DNA of 64,000 nucleotides, from assembly GCF_037126285.1 (NCBI RefSeq), contig NZ_CP147012.1, positions 868,001-932,000 of the forward strand, read 5' to 3'. The notes beneath the pieces are model-generated. The model made no database searches and was not told where the DNA came from. It saw only the letters and a list, made by a program, of their open reading frames with translations. Below, one piece after another: positions 25,101 to 34,300 of this stretch (position 1 is its first letter; the number at the start of each line of letters is the position of its first letter). Origin of the DNA: Bernardetia sp. MNP-M8 (lineage in GTDB: Bacteria > Bacteroidota > Bacteroidia > Cytophagales > Bernardetiaceae). The position numbers and the translations under genes were made by a program.

Positions 25101-27798
25101 GGGAACAACAACTGTAACTTGGACAGCAACAGATACAAATGGAAATATTTCCAACTCTGATAATTTTACTGTAACGGTAAATGATATTCAATTACCAATT
25201 CTGACAGCACAAGCAAATTTCACAAGAAATGCAGATGTAGGAAATTGTAATTTCACAAATCTAATAGGTGCAACCAATATTCCAAATGGAAGTGCAGCAG
25301 ATAATTGTTCTGTTGCTTCCTATTCTTATGTTCTGACTGGTGCAACAACTGGAACAGTTTCAGATTTAATAAATCAAGTTTTCAACGTAGGAATTACAAC
25401 AATTACTTGGACTGCAAATGATATAAATGGAAATACTTCTGCAAATGATGATTTTACTGTTACCGTTTCTGATACACAAAACCCAGTCATTACTTGTCCG
25501 ACAAATATAATTGTCAATAATGACCCTAATGTTTGTGGCGCAGTGGTAAATTTTGCCTTGCCTATTGTTTCTGATAATTGTACGATTGCTTCACTCAATC
25601 AAACAGCAGGAATTGCTTCTGGAGATTTATATCCTGTTGGAACAACTACAAATACATTTATTGTAACTGATAATAGTGGAAATACAGCCACTTGTTCCTT
25701 TGATGTTACAGTCAATCAGCGTTATGAACTTCTATATTCATCAGCAAGTTTTTCTGAAATTTATCCAACCACTTCAGGCGTTTTGGGAAATACAATTTCT
25801 ATAAAAAGTTATGCCTGTGATATTTTTACAGGAACAAACGGAGAAGATTTTGTAACCACTGGAAAAGTAAATGTTTCAAATATTCCTGCTGGACTGACAG
25901 CTTCAATTATTAAAATTTCTGATACAGAATTAGCTTTCAAACTCAATGGTTCGGCTATAAATAATGCAGTTGCTGATGAAATTGAAAACTTAACAGTAAT
26001 TTTCAATGATGCTGCTTTTGTGGGTGTTACGGCTGCAAATGTAATCACTTCTACCAAAACAGATTTAGTGATTCGTTTCTTAGATTTCATTCCTTTGAAT
26101 CTTCGTGCAAATTCAGTTTCTACTTCTCAAATAAATCTGACGTGGGAAACAAATGCTATCCATAGAGCTTATAGATTATATAGAAATGAACGTTTTATAA
26201 GAGAGTTTTCGACTACAACAACAAGTTTTGAAGATCAAAATCTGAATGCAGATACCTATTACAGTTACAAATTAGTAGGGATTGTAAGTCAAAACATAGA
26301 AACTGACCCTTCTGCTGATAATGAATGGACGTTCCCAGAAAACCCTATTTTGATTTCAGTTTCTGCTGTTTGTGGAAATGGAAATGCAACTCTAAAAGTA
26401 AGAGGTTCAGGAGCTATATTCAGGGTGTACAACCAAGAGACAAATGGAGATTTACTTCTAGAAAGTGACCACACAGACTTTGAATTACCTTCTGTTTCTC
26501 AAAATACCACGTTCTATGTTTCTGTTATCGGAATTGGAGGAAAAGAAAGTGCAAGAACAGCTATAAATATAGAAGTTCAGCCAATTTTTGAAGCCAAAAT
26601 ACTTGGAGAAAATAGTCAAATAAGCTGTGAAAATACAATTGAACTAACAGCTCAAGAAGTAGAAAATGCAACTTATACATGGTATTTGAATGGAAATAAT
26701 TTGGGATTAACCACCCAAACAATTACAGCAAACCATTTTGGCGATTATCAAGTCCAAATTACAAAAGGAGTTTGTAGTTTTATGTCTGAAAAAGTAACAG
26801 TCAGATTAAATCAAAATCCAGTTGCAAAAATCCAACAGCAAAATGCCATAAAATTCTGTCAAAATGGAACTATCAATGCCGTTGAAACAGGACAAAATTT
26901 GATTTATAAATGGCTTTTAAATAATGTGGTCATTGGAAATACTCAAAGTCAAGAAGTTACTCAGTCTGGAATTTATACACTTCAAGTAACTACCGAAAAT
27001 AATTGTCAAGCAAGTACAAGTATTGAGGTTGTGGTGACAGATATTCCTCAAATTCCTGTTTTAGAAACTACTCAAAACACAATTTGTCCCAACTTTGAAA
27101 CTACAATTTCTATTCAAAATGCAGAGAATGGAGTAAATTATCAATGGTTTAGAAGTGGAAAACTATTGACGCAAACAGGAAATTCAATTTCTACCTCTAT
27201 ACAAGGAAAATATCAAGTAGAAGCAATCTCTCATCAGAATAATAGGTGTAGTGTAGTTTCAAATGAGATAGAAATCAATCACTTTACAACTTCTCCTATT
27301 TACTTGAGGCTCAGTGAAGATCAAAAATCTCTTTTCTTAGAAGACATACAAGTTTCTCAAAATGAAATTGCTAGTGTAGAATGGTATTTTAATGGAGAAT
27401 TGAACACTAATTTAGGAACAGAATTTAAAATTATTCCAACAGAAAAAGGATATTATTCTGCCAAAATAATAAATCAAAATGGCTGTATAATTCAGACTAG
27501 AACAGCATATTTTTCTACTCAAGATATTATTACAGGAGAAGAAAATTCAAAAACTGATATGTTCAAAATCTATCCTAATCCAAGTACAGGAATATTTACT
27601 ATTCACTTTGGAACTGTTCTCTTAGAAAACATTGAAATTACTATTCTTGATGGAATCGGTAGAAAAATATATAGCACTACATTTGAAAAAGGCAGTCAAG
27701 ATTTCAAAATAAACCTTCAGAAAATGCCTAGCGGAATGTATATGATTCATTTCAATAAAAATAATTCCACTCAATCAAAACAACTTATTATCGAATAG
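22114..27798 (+). CDS. T9SS-exported HYR-repeat adhesin (1,894 residues)
   Basis: The signal peptide ends near residue 27 (IKAQ). An N-terminal HYR domain is split: it starts FAMPQNASFDCV (about 35) and resumes as LPSGSAFPIGVTTNTF (about 250), with a beta-rich insert of about 180 residues (DGSGVIFDITP to FLGKINYVL) between. Then come nine HYR-like units of about 92 residues, each with GNC...DNC Cys pairs and VTWTATDxNGNISxSDxFTV, and a tenth, more typical unit (CPTNIIVNN). From about residue 1203 a C-terminal module follows (NVSNIPAGLTASIIK, a Calx-beta-like unit, an FN3-like unit and Ig-like units with WYLNG/WLLN). It ends in a T9SS type A sorting domain (YPNPSTG, DGIGRKI, SGMYMIHF). The module from 1203 on is closely shared with the adhesin at 31372. 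The protein is likely surface-attached and may be regulated by the adjacent LytTR protein. Confidence 0.88.
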   Translation: MKKLLLLLKNSILLFILLAISYQIKAQDTTPPVFAMPQNASFDCVQSGQTRVLNYQVAAGDKVDDAPIITATNVTDGAAIALRLDGSGVIFDITPTNSMVITSLDVSPYTNGVAANPYFVEVYYKRGTRFGFENNAAAWTLAANTTISFTGANLSYYNVEVGNLALLAGETYSIWVRGYSPTVPSILASSVTANANIGDANFTTSNHILARGLFSGTVSLTQDAFFLGKINYVLATSTITQIAGLPSGSAFPIGVTTNTFRATDVAGNIATKSFTVTVNEDTQKPTLTAKPNYTRNADAGNCTFTNTNIPNGIAADNCTVASYSYVLTGATTGTVTTLLNQVFNVGTTTVTWTATDTNGNISNSDDFTVTISDNQKPILIRRPSYGVTTNVGNCSYINSGVLAFPNGTATDNCSVASYSYILTGVTTGTITTLANQVFNVGITTVTWTATDTNGNISLSDSFTVTVYDNQLPTLTAKTDFTRNADVGNCNFTNTDIPNGIATDNCSVASYSYTLTGATTGTVADLTNQVFNVGITTITWTATDVNGKISLSDEFTVTVNDNQLPTLTAKTDFTRNADVGNCSFINTDIPNGIATDNCSVTSYSYTLTGATTGTVADLTNQVFNVGITTITWTATDVNGNISLSDDFTVTVNDNQLPLLTAQTDFTRNADVGNCSFVNTDIPNGVASDNCSVASYSYVLTGATTGTVTTLANQVFNVGITTITWTATDINGNISTSNEFTVTVNDNQLPLLTAQTDFTRNADVGNCSFVNTDIPNGIATDNCSVTSYSYTLTGATTGTVADLTNQVFNVGTTTVTWTATDANGNVSLSDDFTVTVSDNQLPLLTAQTDFTRNADIGNCSFVNPAGIGNIPNGSATDNCSVASYSYVLTGATTGTVTTLVNQVFNVGTTTVTWTATDENGNVSLSDDFTVTVSDNQLPILTAKSNYTRNANNGVCNFTNTDIPNGVASDNCSVASYSYILTGATTGTVTTLANQVFNVGTTTVTWTATDTNGNISNSDNFTVTVNDIQLPILTAQANFTRNADVGNCNFTNLIGATNIPNGSAADNCSVASYSYVLTGATTGTVSDLINQVFNVGITTITWTANDINGNTSANDDFTVTVSDTQNPVITCPTNIIVNNDPNVCGAVVNFALPIVSDNCTIASLNQTAGIASGDLYPVGTTTNTFIVTDNSGNTATCSFDVTVNQRYELLYSSASFSEIYPTTSGVLGNTISIKSYACDIFTGTNGEDFVTTGKVNVSNIPAGLTASIIKISDTELAFKLNGSAINNAVADEIENLTVIFNDAAFVGVTAANVITSTKTDLVIRFLDFIPLNLRANSVSTSQINLTWETNAIHRAYRLYRNERFIREFSTTTTSFEDQNLNADTYYSYKLVGIVSQNIETDPSADNEWTFPENPILISVSAVCGNGNATLKVRGSGAIFRVYNQETNGDLLLESDHTDFELPSVSQNTTFYVSVIGIGGKESARTAINIEVQPIFEAKILGENSQISCENTIELTAQEVENATYTWYLNGNNLGLTTQTITANHFGDYQVQITKGVCSFMSEKVTVRLNQNPVAKIQQQNAIKFCQNGTINAVETGQNLIYKWLLNNVVIGNTQSQEVTQSGIYTLQVTTENNCQASTSIEVVVTDIPQIPVLETTQNTICPNFETTISIQNAENGVNYQWFRSGKLLTQTGNSISTSIQGKYQVEAISHQNNRCSVVSNEIEINHFTTSPIYLRLSEDQKSLFLEDIQVSQNEIASVEWYFNGELNTNLGTEFKIIPTEKGYYSAKIINQNGCIIQTRTAYFSTQDIITGEENSKTDMFKIYPNPSTGIFTIHFGTVLLENIEITILDGIGRKIYSTTFEKGSQDFKINLQKMPSGMYMIHFNKNNSTQSKQLIIE
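22966..25482 (+). repeat. 276-bp tandem HYR-coding repeats
   Basis: The boundary sequence GATAATCAATTACC or a close variant recurs at 23515, 23791, 24067, 24343, 24619, 24907 and 25183 (there as GATATTC). Six of the seven visible periods fit 276 bp and one is 288 bp because of a 4-residue insertion (AGIGN). Long blocks are nearly identical, for example those starting at 24067 and 24343. Confidence 0.85.
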
Positions 27799-27848
27799 AA
27801 AAAAATAATCAAAAAAATCAATGGATTAAAGTAACATATAGAAAAAGC

Positions 27849-27875
27849 CATTCTTCATTGAGGAATGTTTTTTTT
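27849..27875 (+). terminator. Terminator of the HYR adhesin gene
   Basis: An 8-bp stem (CATTCTTC and GAGGAATG, one G-T pair) with an ATT loop is followed directly by eight T residues. Confidence 0.8.
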
Positions 27876-27894
27876 GTGCAAAAAAGTGCATAAA

Positions 27895-27928
27895 AAAACG
27901 CCAAATTCTAAAATAAAAATGGCGTTTT
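27895..27928 (-). terminator. Terminator of the MoxR gene (minus strand)
   Basis: A 9-bp perfect stem (AAAACGCCA and TGGCGTTTT) is followed on the minus strand by a T-run. It lies just past the MoxR stop codon. Confidence 0.75.
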
Positions 27929-27939
27929 GTTATTTTTAA

Positions 27940-29016
27940 TTATCTAGGCACATCTAATTTCTGTATCATTTCTTTTACCAAATCTTCGCCTGTCAGTCCT
28001 TCCATTTCTCGCTCTGGCGTTATCATAATACGATGTCCCAAAACTGGATAAGCCACTTCTTGAATATCTTCTGGTGTTACGAACATACGACCACGCAAAA
28101 CTGCCATCGCCTTCGAAGCACGCATAATAGCAAGTGAGGCACGAGGCGAAGCTCCCAAGTAAAGCGAACCATGATTTCTAGTTTGGTAGGTAATTTCGGC
28201 AATATAATCTAATAGTTCGTCTTTGATATGAACTTCTTCTACAATCTTACGACACGCCAAAATATCTTCACCTTTCAAAACAGGATTTACAACCGAAATA
28301 TCATTTTGAAGTTGATTTTTAAAACGATAAAGAATTTGTTTTTCTTCGCTAAGTGTTGGATAATCTAAGCTAATACGAAACAAGAAACGGTCTAATTGTG
28401 CCTCAGGCAGACGATATGTTCCCTCTTGTTCGATAGGGTTTTGAGTAGCAATTACAAAAAATGGAAGTTTCATTTTGTGTGTTGTTCCATCAATTGTTAC
28501 TTGGCGTTCTTCCATTACCTCAAAAAGTGCTGCTTGAGTTTTGGCTGGTGCACGATTTATCTCATCAATCAAAACGATTTGAGAAAAAATAGGACCTGGT
28601 GTAAAATTAAACTCTGCCTCTTGAAGACTATAGATAGTTGTACCCAAAATATCAGTTGGCATCATATCAGGCGTAAACTGGATTCTTGAAAAATCAATCG
28701 ACAAGGTACGAGCTAATAATTTGGCTGTAATTGTTTTGGCAACCCCCGGAACACCTTCTAAAAGCACGTGTCCATCAGCAAACAAACTTACTAAAAGCAA
28801 ATCTATCATTTCATCTTGACCAATGATTATTTTATGAATTTCAGATTTTACTCTTGAAACAGATTGATAAATAAAATCTAGTTGTGCATTGGAAGAAGAT
28901 GTAAAAGTAGATTCTTGATGCGAATTTTCATTCTGATTTATCTCTCCTGACTGAAAATCATTTTGATATTGATTTTCGGATGAATTATCTGACATATTAT
29001 CTGAATAATCTTGCAT
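27940..29016 (-). CDS. MoxR-family AAA+ ATPase
   Basis: A 358-residue MoxR AAA+ ATPase. After an acidic, Ser/Asn/Gln-rich disordered N-terminal tail (about 1-42) comes the ATPase core: Walker A GVPGVAKT (88-95), Walker B IVLIDEIN, sensor-region ATQNPIEQEGTYRLPEAQLD, and the C-terminal lid with GASPRASLA. MoxR proteins act as chaperone-like ATPases in assembly or activation of other complexes, usually with vWA/DUF58 partners. Here only the DUF4350 gene, 70 bp upstream on the same strand, is a neighbour; no DUF58 or vWA gene follows, as the next gene is the convergent adhesin. It probably forms an operon with the DUF4350 gene. Confidence 0.93.
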   Translation of the reverse strand: MQDYSDNMSDNSSENQYQNDFQSGEINQNENSHQESTFTSSSNAQLDFIYQSVSRVKSEIHKIIIGQDEMIDLLLVSLFADGHVLLEGVPGVAKTITAKLLARTLSIDFSRIQFTPDMMPTDILGTTIYSLQEAEFNFTPGPIFSQIVLIDEINRAPAKTQAALFEVMEERQVTIDGTTHKMKLPFFVIATQNPIEQEGTYRLPEAQLDRFLFRISLDYPTLSEEKQILYRFKNQLQNDISVVNPVLKGEDILACRKIVEEVHIKDELLDYIAEITYQTRNHGSLYLGASPRASLAIMRASKAMAVLRGRMFVTPEDIQEVAYPVLGHRIMITPEREMEGLTGEDLVKEMIQKLDVPR

Positions 29017-29086
29017 AAATAAAGTTAGAAGTTAGATTTTTTAAACTAAGAATTGACTACTCTGAATTTCAGTTGGTAATTAATTT

Positions 29087-30517
29087 TTATTTACAATGTG
29101 TATAAAATTCTTGAATTTGATTGTGTATTTTTCGTAAAAGCCATTCAGATACTTCGTGCTGTCCGTTTACTTTCTGAATATCAGCCAAAAGCAAATCTAT
29201 CAGTTCTCTGTTTATATCTGAACGCTCAGAGAGTTTTTTTCTAAAATCTTCGTCTATATGTTGTGTATTCATATGATATTTGGTACGAATAAAATCAAAG
29301 AAAAGACGGATTTTGAGTTGTGAAAGTCGTTTATGGTCTTTTTGTAAATAATAAAGTTGCCCTACTGTTTTTGTAAACTCTAATGATGTATTTTGTTCTT
29401 TTCTTAAAATTGGAATGATACGTTGCATTCTTTTTCCTCTAAAAATAACAAATAAAAGCGCACTAATTAATAAAGTATAATATCCCCAAGCCAATGAAGG
29501 TTGTGAAAGGATATAACTTAATGGACTAGGACTTCTACCTTGCTTATTATATTCGCCTTTTATTTGTTTGTAATAATGTGAACGTTCGTCCCACAAAATA
29601 TCGCCTTCTGGAAGGTAAGATAAAGTCCTTTCGACATATTTTTTTCCGTTTTCTTGAATAAGATAATAGTTGGTAAAAAGAACTGGGTTTTTATGAAAAT
29701 AGAAATATCCTTTTCCGTATTTTACACGAATGAAATTAGTATGATTACTAAATTTGTCTGTCATATAATTTTCTTCACTCTCTTCTATATCTGAGTCTGT
29801 ATATTGGTCATTATAATTTTCATCCTCATAATTTTCATTATACTCTTCCTGCTCTTCGTTTAGGTAATTATCATTGTTTTTATTTCGATAAGTATCTGCC
29901 TTATTCATTTTAGTCTTTTTATGAAGAAAGCCTAATACTTTATTTGTTTTCTTTTTCTCCAAAAGATAATCATTGAAATAACTCCACGAGTGAGCTACTG
30001 ATTCATTTCTTATTGAGTGATTAAATACAAAGTCTTTTTCTTCTATAAGAGCTGAGTTTGTAAAGTTTGTAGCAACCAATGAATCATATACATATTGATA
30101 TACTTGATTGTCTAATTCTAATAGTGTAAATAAAGTATCAGGAAAGGTATTAGCAGCAAAAAAAGCAGTATTTCCACTCTCTACAAAATTCAGTAAAGAA
30201 TCTATCTCGTCATCTAATAAGTAAGGAAAATCACCTAAAAAAACATAAGATATTGGTTCTTTTGCATTTTTGATTTCTTCTTCTGCAAGTTTTTCAGTCA
30301 ATAGGTCATCTACAACAACAAATTCTTTTTCTGCCTTATAATTCTTCAACAAATTAAAAACCATATAATTATTATAGGGTTCTTTGCTTTTTGTTATGTA
30401 AGTTTCACTCCAATCTACATGTTGGTTTTGCAGATAAGCAAAAAGCCAAAAACCAATCGGAATTAGTGCCAAAACACCTAAAGTGATAAGAATATTTGTA
30501 AAAGTTCTTTTTTCCAT
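29087..30517 (-). CDS. DUF4350-containing membrane protein
   Basis: A 476-residue protein with an N-terminal membrane helix (about 10-28), a soluble region containing a typical DUF4350 start (SKEPYNNYMVFNLLKNY) and SYVFLGDFPYLLDDE, a low-complexity acidic stretch rich in Asn/Glu/Tyr (about 205-255), a second helix near 345-362 (YYTLLISALLFVIF) and a cytoplasmic C-terminal domain with EFTKTVGQLYYLQKDH. DUF4350 genes are commonly found with MoxR, DUF58 and DUF4129 genes in Bacteroidota, and the MoxR gene directly downstream fits this. Its biochemical role is unknown; the DUF4350 region has a GATase-like fold in related entries, which I cannot verify here. Confidence 0.75.
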   Translation of the reverse strand: MEKRTFTNILITLGVLALIPIGFWLFAYLQNQHVDWSETYITKSKEPYNNYMVFNLLKNYKAEKEFVVVDDLLTEKLAEEEIKNAKEPISYVFLGDFPYLLDDEIDSLLNFVESGNTAFFAANTFPDTLFTLLELDNQVYQYVYDSLVATNFTNSALIEEKDFVFNHSIRNESVAHSWSYFNDYLLEKKKTNKVLGFLHKKTKMNKADTYRNKNNDNYLNEEQEEYNENYEDENYNDQYTDSDIEESEENYMTDKFSNHTNFIRVKYGKGYFYFHKNPVLFTNYYLIQENGKKYVERTLSYLPEGDILWDERSHYYKQIKGEYNKQGRSPSPLSYILSQPSLAWGYYTLLISALLFVIFRGKRMQRIIPILRKEQNTSLEFTKTVGQLYYLQKDHKRLSQLKIRLFFDFIRTKYHMNTQHIDEDFRKKLSERSDINRELIDLLLADIQKVNGQHEVSEWLLRKIHNQIQEFYTHCK

Positions 30518-30761
30518 GAATCTATTTCTTTTGATTTTCTGACTTGATTTTTATGTAGAAGTCTACTAAAATTATCCTTTTTTTTAAAATTTTATTTTAT
30601 TTCGTATTTCATTCTCTTTTTTAATTTGAAAACTAAATTTACTAAAAATAACGTAATTAATTCGATATTGACTTACCTTTATAAAAATCTTTACCATTTT
30701 TTGCTATAAAATCATATTTTTTATTTCTAGTGAATTATCTTACTCATAACTTTACATAAAA

Positions 30762-31280
30762 ATGAAGACACTTTATTTACACGGTTTAGACAGCTTTTTG
30801 TCTGATGAAAAGCGAGTTATTTTAGAAAAATATACAAATAACCTTATTGCTCCTTCGATAGATTATCGTCAAGACCCTTATACGATTCAGACTTTATTAG
30901 AGCGTTATCAGAATCAAAAAATAGAGCTTGTCATTGGTAGCAGTATGGGAGGTTTAACGGCTTATTATCTATCTTGGTTTTGGCAAATTCCGTGTTTGGC
31001 ATTCAATCCTGCCCTGCCTTACAGAAGCACTATTCAAGAATTGCCTGCTTTGCCCATTACCATAAATAAAATAAAAAACCTTCGTAAAGAATATTTACGT
31101 GTAATTTTGGGAAGACACGACGATATAATAAATCCTTTTGACACTTTGCCTATTTTGATGAATGATATGAATGAAGACGAACCTTTATCTATTCATCTTC
31201 GAAATGATTTAGCTCACCAAATTCCATTTGATATTTTTGATGATGAATTGAATTTCTTTTTTGAAAAAATAAAAAATTAG
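30762..31280 (+). CDS. YqiA/YcfP-like alpha/beta hydrolase (esterase)
   Basis: A 172-residue single-domain alpha/beta hydrolase of the UPF0227/YqiA type. The N-terminal strand has the oxyanion motif LYLHGLDS; the nucleophile elbow is GSSMGG with Ser61; the acid is in GRHDDIINP (Asp120 or Asp121) and the base is His152 (LAHQIPF). All three catalytic residues are present and the length is close to the E. coli YqiA family. There is no signal peptide, so it is cytoplasmic. It is a single-gene unit with a strong terminator behind it. The physiological ester substrate is unknown. Confidence 0.85.
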   Translation: MKTLYLHGLDSFLSDEKRVILEKYTNNLIAPSIDYRQDPYTIQTLLERYQNQKIELVIGSSMGGLTAYYLSWFWQIPCLAFNPALPYRSTIQELPALPITINKIKNLRKEYLRVILGRHDDIINPFDTLPILMNDMNEDEPLSIHLRNDLAHQIPFDIFDDELNFFFEKIKN

Positions 31281-31317
31281 GATAGAAAAACTATTAGATT
31301 TACAAACCCAATTTCAT

Positions 31318-31352
31318 AAAAAAACCATTCTTCAGTGAAGAATGGTTTTTAC
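31318..31352. terminator. Bidirectional terminator between esterase and adhesin genes
   Basis: A perfect 13-bp stem (AAAACCATTCTTC at 31321-31333 and GAAGAATGGTTTT at 31337-31349) with an AGT loop and flanking A/T runs serves the convergent genes ending at 31280 (+) and 31372 (-). Confidence 0.9.
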
Positions 31353-31371
31353 TATTTTAATACATTTGATT

Positions 31372-34300
31372 TTAGTTAATAATAATTTGTTTTGTATATG
31401 TTGATTGATTCTGATTGAAATGAATCATATACATTCCACTTGAATTATTTTTAAGATCGATGTTGAAGTCTTGGCTTCCTTTTTTGAAAGTAGTTGAATA
31501 AATAATTCTTCCAATTCCATCAAAAACGGTAATTTGTATATCTTCCAAAAGAACAGTTCCAAAATGAATATTAAATAGTCCTGTACTTGGATTTGGATAA
31601 ATCTTAAAAAGACTACTTTCTTCTGTTTGTTCTCCTGTAACTACTGGTAGAGCAAAGTAAGCGACTCTAGTTTCTGTAATACAACCATTTTGATTAGTTA
31701 TTTTTGCAGAATAATGACCATTTTCTGTTGGAATAACTTCTGAGTTTGTACCTAAAGACGCATCTAATTCTCCATTTAAATACCATTCTACACTCGCAAT
31801 ATCAGATTGAAAGCCATTTGCATCTTCTAAGAAAAGAGATTTTTTGTCTTGACTTACTCTTAAATATATTGGTAGTACATCAAAACGACTAACTTTTAGT
31901 TTTTCTGAGGCAATAGAACAAACATTACTTTGAGAATAAACTTGATAATCACCTTGTATTGAAGTAGTGAGAGAGTTTCCTATCTGTCCTATATTTCTAC
32001 CATTTCTGAACCACTGATAAACAACGCCATTTTCAACGTTTTGTACGGAGATTGTAGTTTCAGTAGTTGGACAAATAGCATTTTCAGTAGCTGTCAATAT
32101 AGGTAGTTGTGGAGATGACGAAATTACTACTTCCACTTGTGCTGACACTTGACAGTCATTTTTAGTTACCTTAAGTGTATAAATACCAGATTGCGAAACT
32201 GAAACATTCGTACCTTCTCCAACTACTATATCGTTTAATAGCCATTGATAGTTAGATTCCGAACTGATATTACTTGCACTTAAAACTCCTTCATTACAAA
32301 ATTGCACGCCATTTGGTTGTTCTATTTGAGCTATTGGAGTTTGATTAAGTTTGACTACTACCTTTTCTGAAGTAAATGCACAACTGCTTCTTTGAATCTT
32401 AACTTGGTAATTACCCGAGTTCTCAACTATTATGTTTCTTCCAGTACGACCCAAGCTCCTTCCATTCAAAAGCCAAGTATAAGTAGCTCCTTGTACTTCC
32501 CGAGCAATTAATTCTATTGAATTTTCACAACTCAACTGAATACTTTCTCCTTCAATACTAGCATCAAATCCTATTTCTGGCTCTACTCTTACAGGTATTC
32601 TAGCACTTTCTTTTAAAATAAGAGGATCTTGACCAATTACACTTATATAAAAAGTAGTGGTTTGGCTGATAAAAGGAAGTAGAAAAGCATCATTTCCATC
32701 ACTCGTCATAAGCATTGTTTCGCTTATAGAATCTGCATATACATTATAGAAAAATGCACTACTAGTCAATGTAAGCTGTGCTTGTCCACTTTCACAAATT
32801 TTACTTAAAGATATGAATGTTGGAGGAAGAGGATATGTCCAATCATTTGTTCTAGAAATTTCCATTTCTGTTCCATTTACAAGTCCAAATATATGGTATT
32901 GATAAAAGGTATCAGCATCCAAATTTTCATCTATATAATAAGTTGCTGTACTTGGCAAATCAGCAATTCTAGTGATTCCTCTATACAAACGAAAAGCTTC
33001 GTAGCCTGTATTGTCATTCCAATATAATCTTATCTGTGAGGTAGAAATACCAGTTGATCTTAAATTTATTGGAAAATGGTTTCTAAAAATAACTTGTAGG
33101 TCTGTACGAACAGAATTATTCACATCAGTTGCCACAACTCCATTAAAAGCATTATCATTAAAAGCAACAGATAAATCGTTTATGCTCTCTGCTTGTGTAT
33201 TTGGGTTTGCAGCTCCTTGCAGTGAAAAGCGAAGTTGTGTATCTGATACTTTTATTATTGAAGCTATAAGACCATTAGGTATATTAGAAACATTTACTTT
33301 TCCTGTTGTTACATAATCTTCTCCAACCAAACCAGCAAAAATGTCACAAGAATAACTCTCAATAGTGATTACATTCTCTATTCTACCAGAATTAGTAGCA
33401 TAAGTCTCTTCTGTAAAGATAGTTCCAGAATAAATCAATTCATAAACTTGATTTATAGTAACATCAAATGAACAAGTTGTACTATTTCCATTTACATCAG
33501 TTATTTGAAATGTGTTCGTTGTTGTGTTGGGAGGGAATGAGCTACCAGATGGCAATCCTGCTGTTTGAACGATAGAAGCAATACCACAATTATCTGTTGC
33601 TGTTGGAAGATTGTAAGTTACAATACTACTACAACTACCTGTATTTGAAACTACAATATCAGCAGGACAAGTAACGATTGGTAATTGATTGTCCAAAACA
33701 ATAACTGTAAACTCATCACTTGTAGAAACATTTCCATTTACATCGGTTGCTGTCCAAGTAATTGTTGTAGTTCCAACATTGAATACTTGATTTACTAAAG
33801 TAGTGACTGTTCCTGTGGTTGCGCCTGCCAAAACATACTGATAAGAAGCGACAGCACAGTTGTCAGAAGCGACTCCATTTGGAATGTCTATATTAACAAA
33901 ACTGCAAGTTCCATTATCTGTATTTCTTGTAAAGTCTGCTTGAGCTGTTAGCATTGGATTTTGTGCATCATTTACTGTAATTGTAAATACATCATTTACA
34001 GAAATATTTCCACTTACATCTGTTACTGTCCAAGTAACAGATGTAACTCCAACATTAAATACTTGATTTGTAAGTGTAGTTACTGTTCCTGTTGTTGCAC
34101 CTGTAAAGACATACGAATAAGAAGCGATTGTACAGTCATCTGTTGCTACTCCGTTTGGAATATCAGTATTAGTAAAAGTACAAACTGCTGCATCAACATT
34201 TCTTATAAAATCGGCTTGAGGTGTTAGTGTTGGAATTTGTGTCTCGCTTACTGTAACTGTAAACTCATCACTTACAGAAATATTTCCACTTGCATCGGTT

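Noticed and set aside
22966-25482. Regular repeats suggesting a CRISPR-like or satellite array
   Set aside because: The 276-bp period is an exact multiple of three and encodes HYR units in one open frame; there are no short identical repeats with unique spacers.
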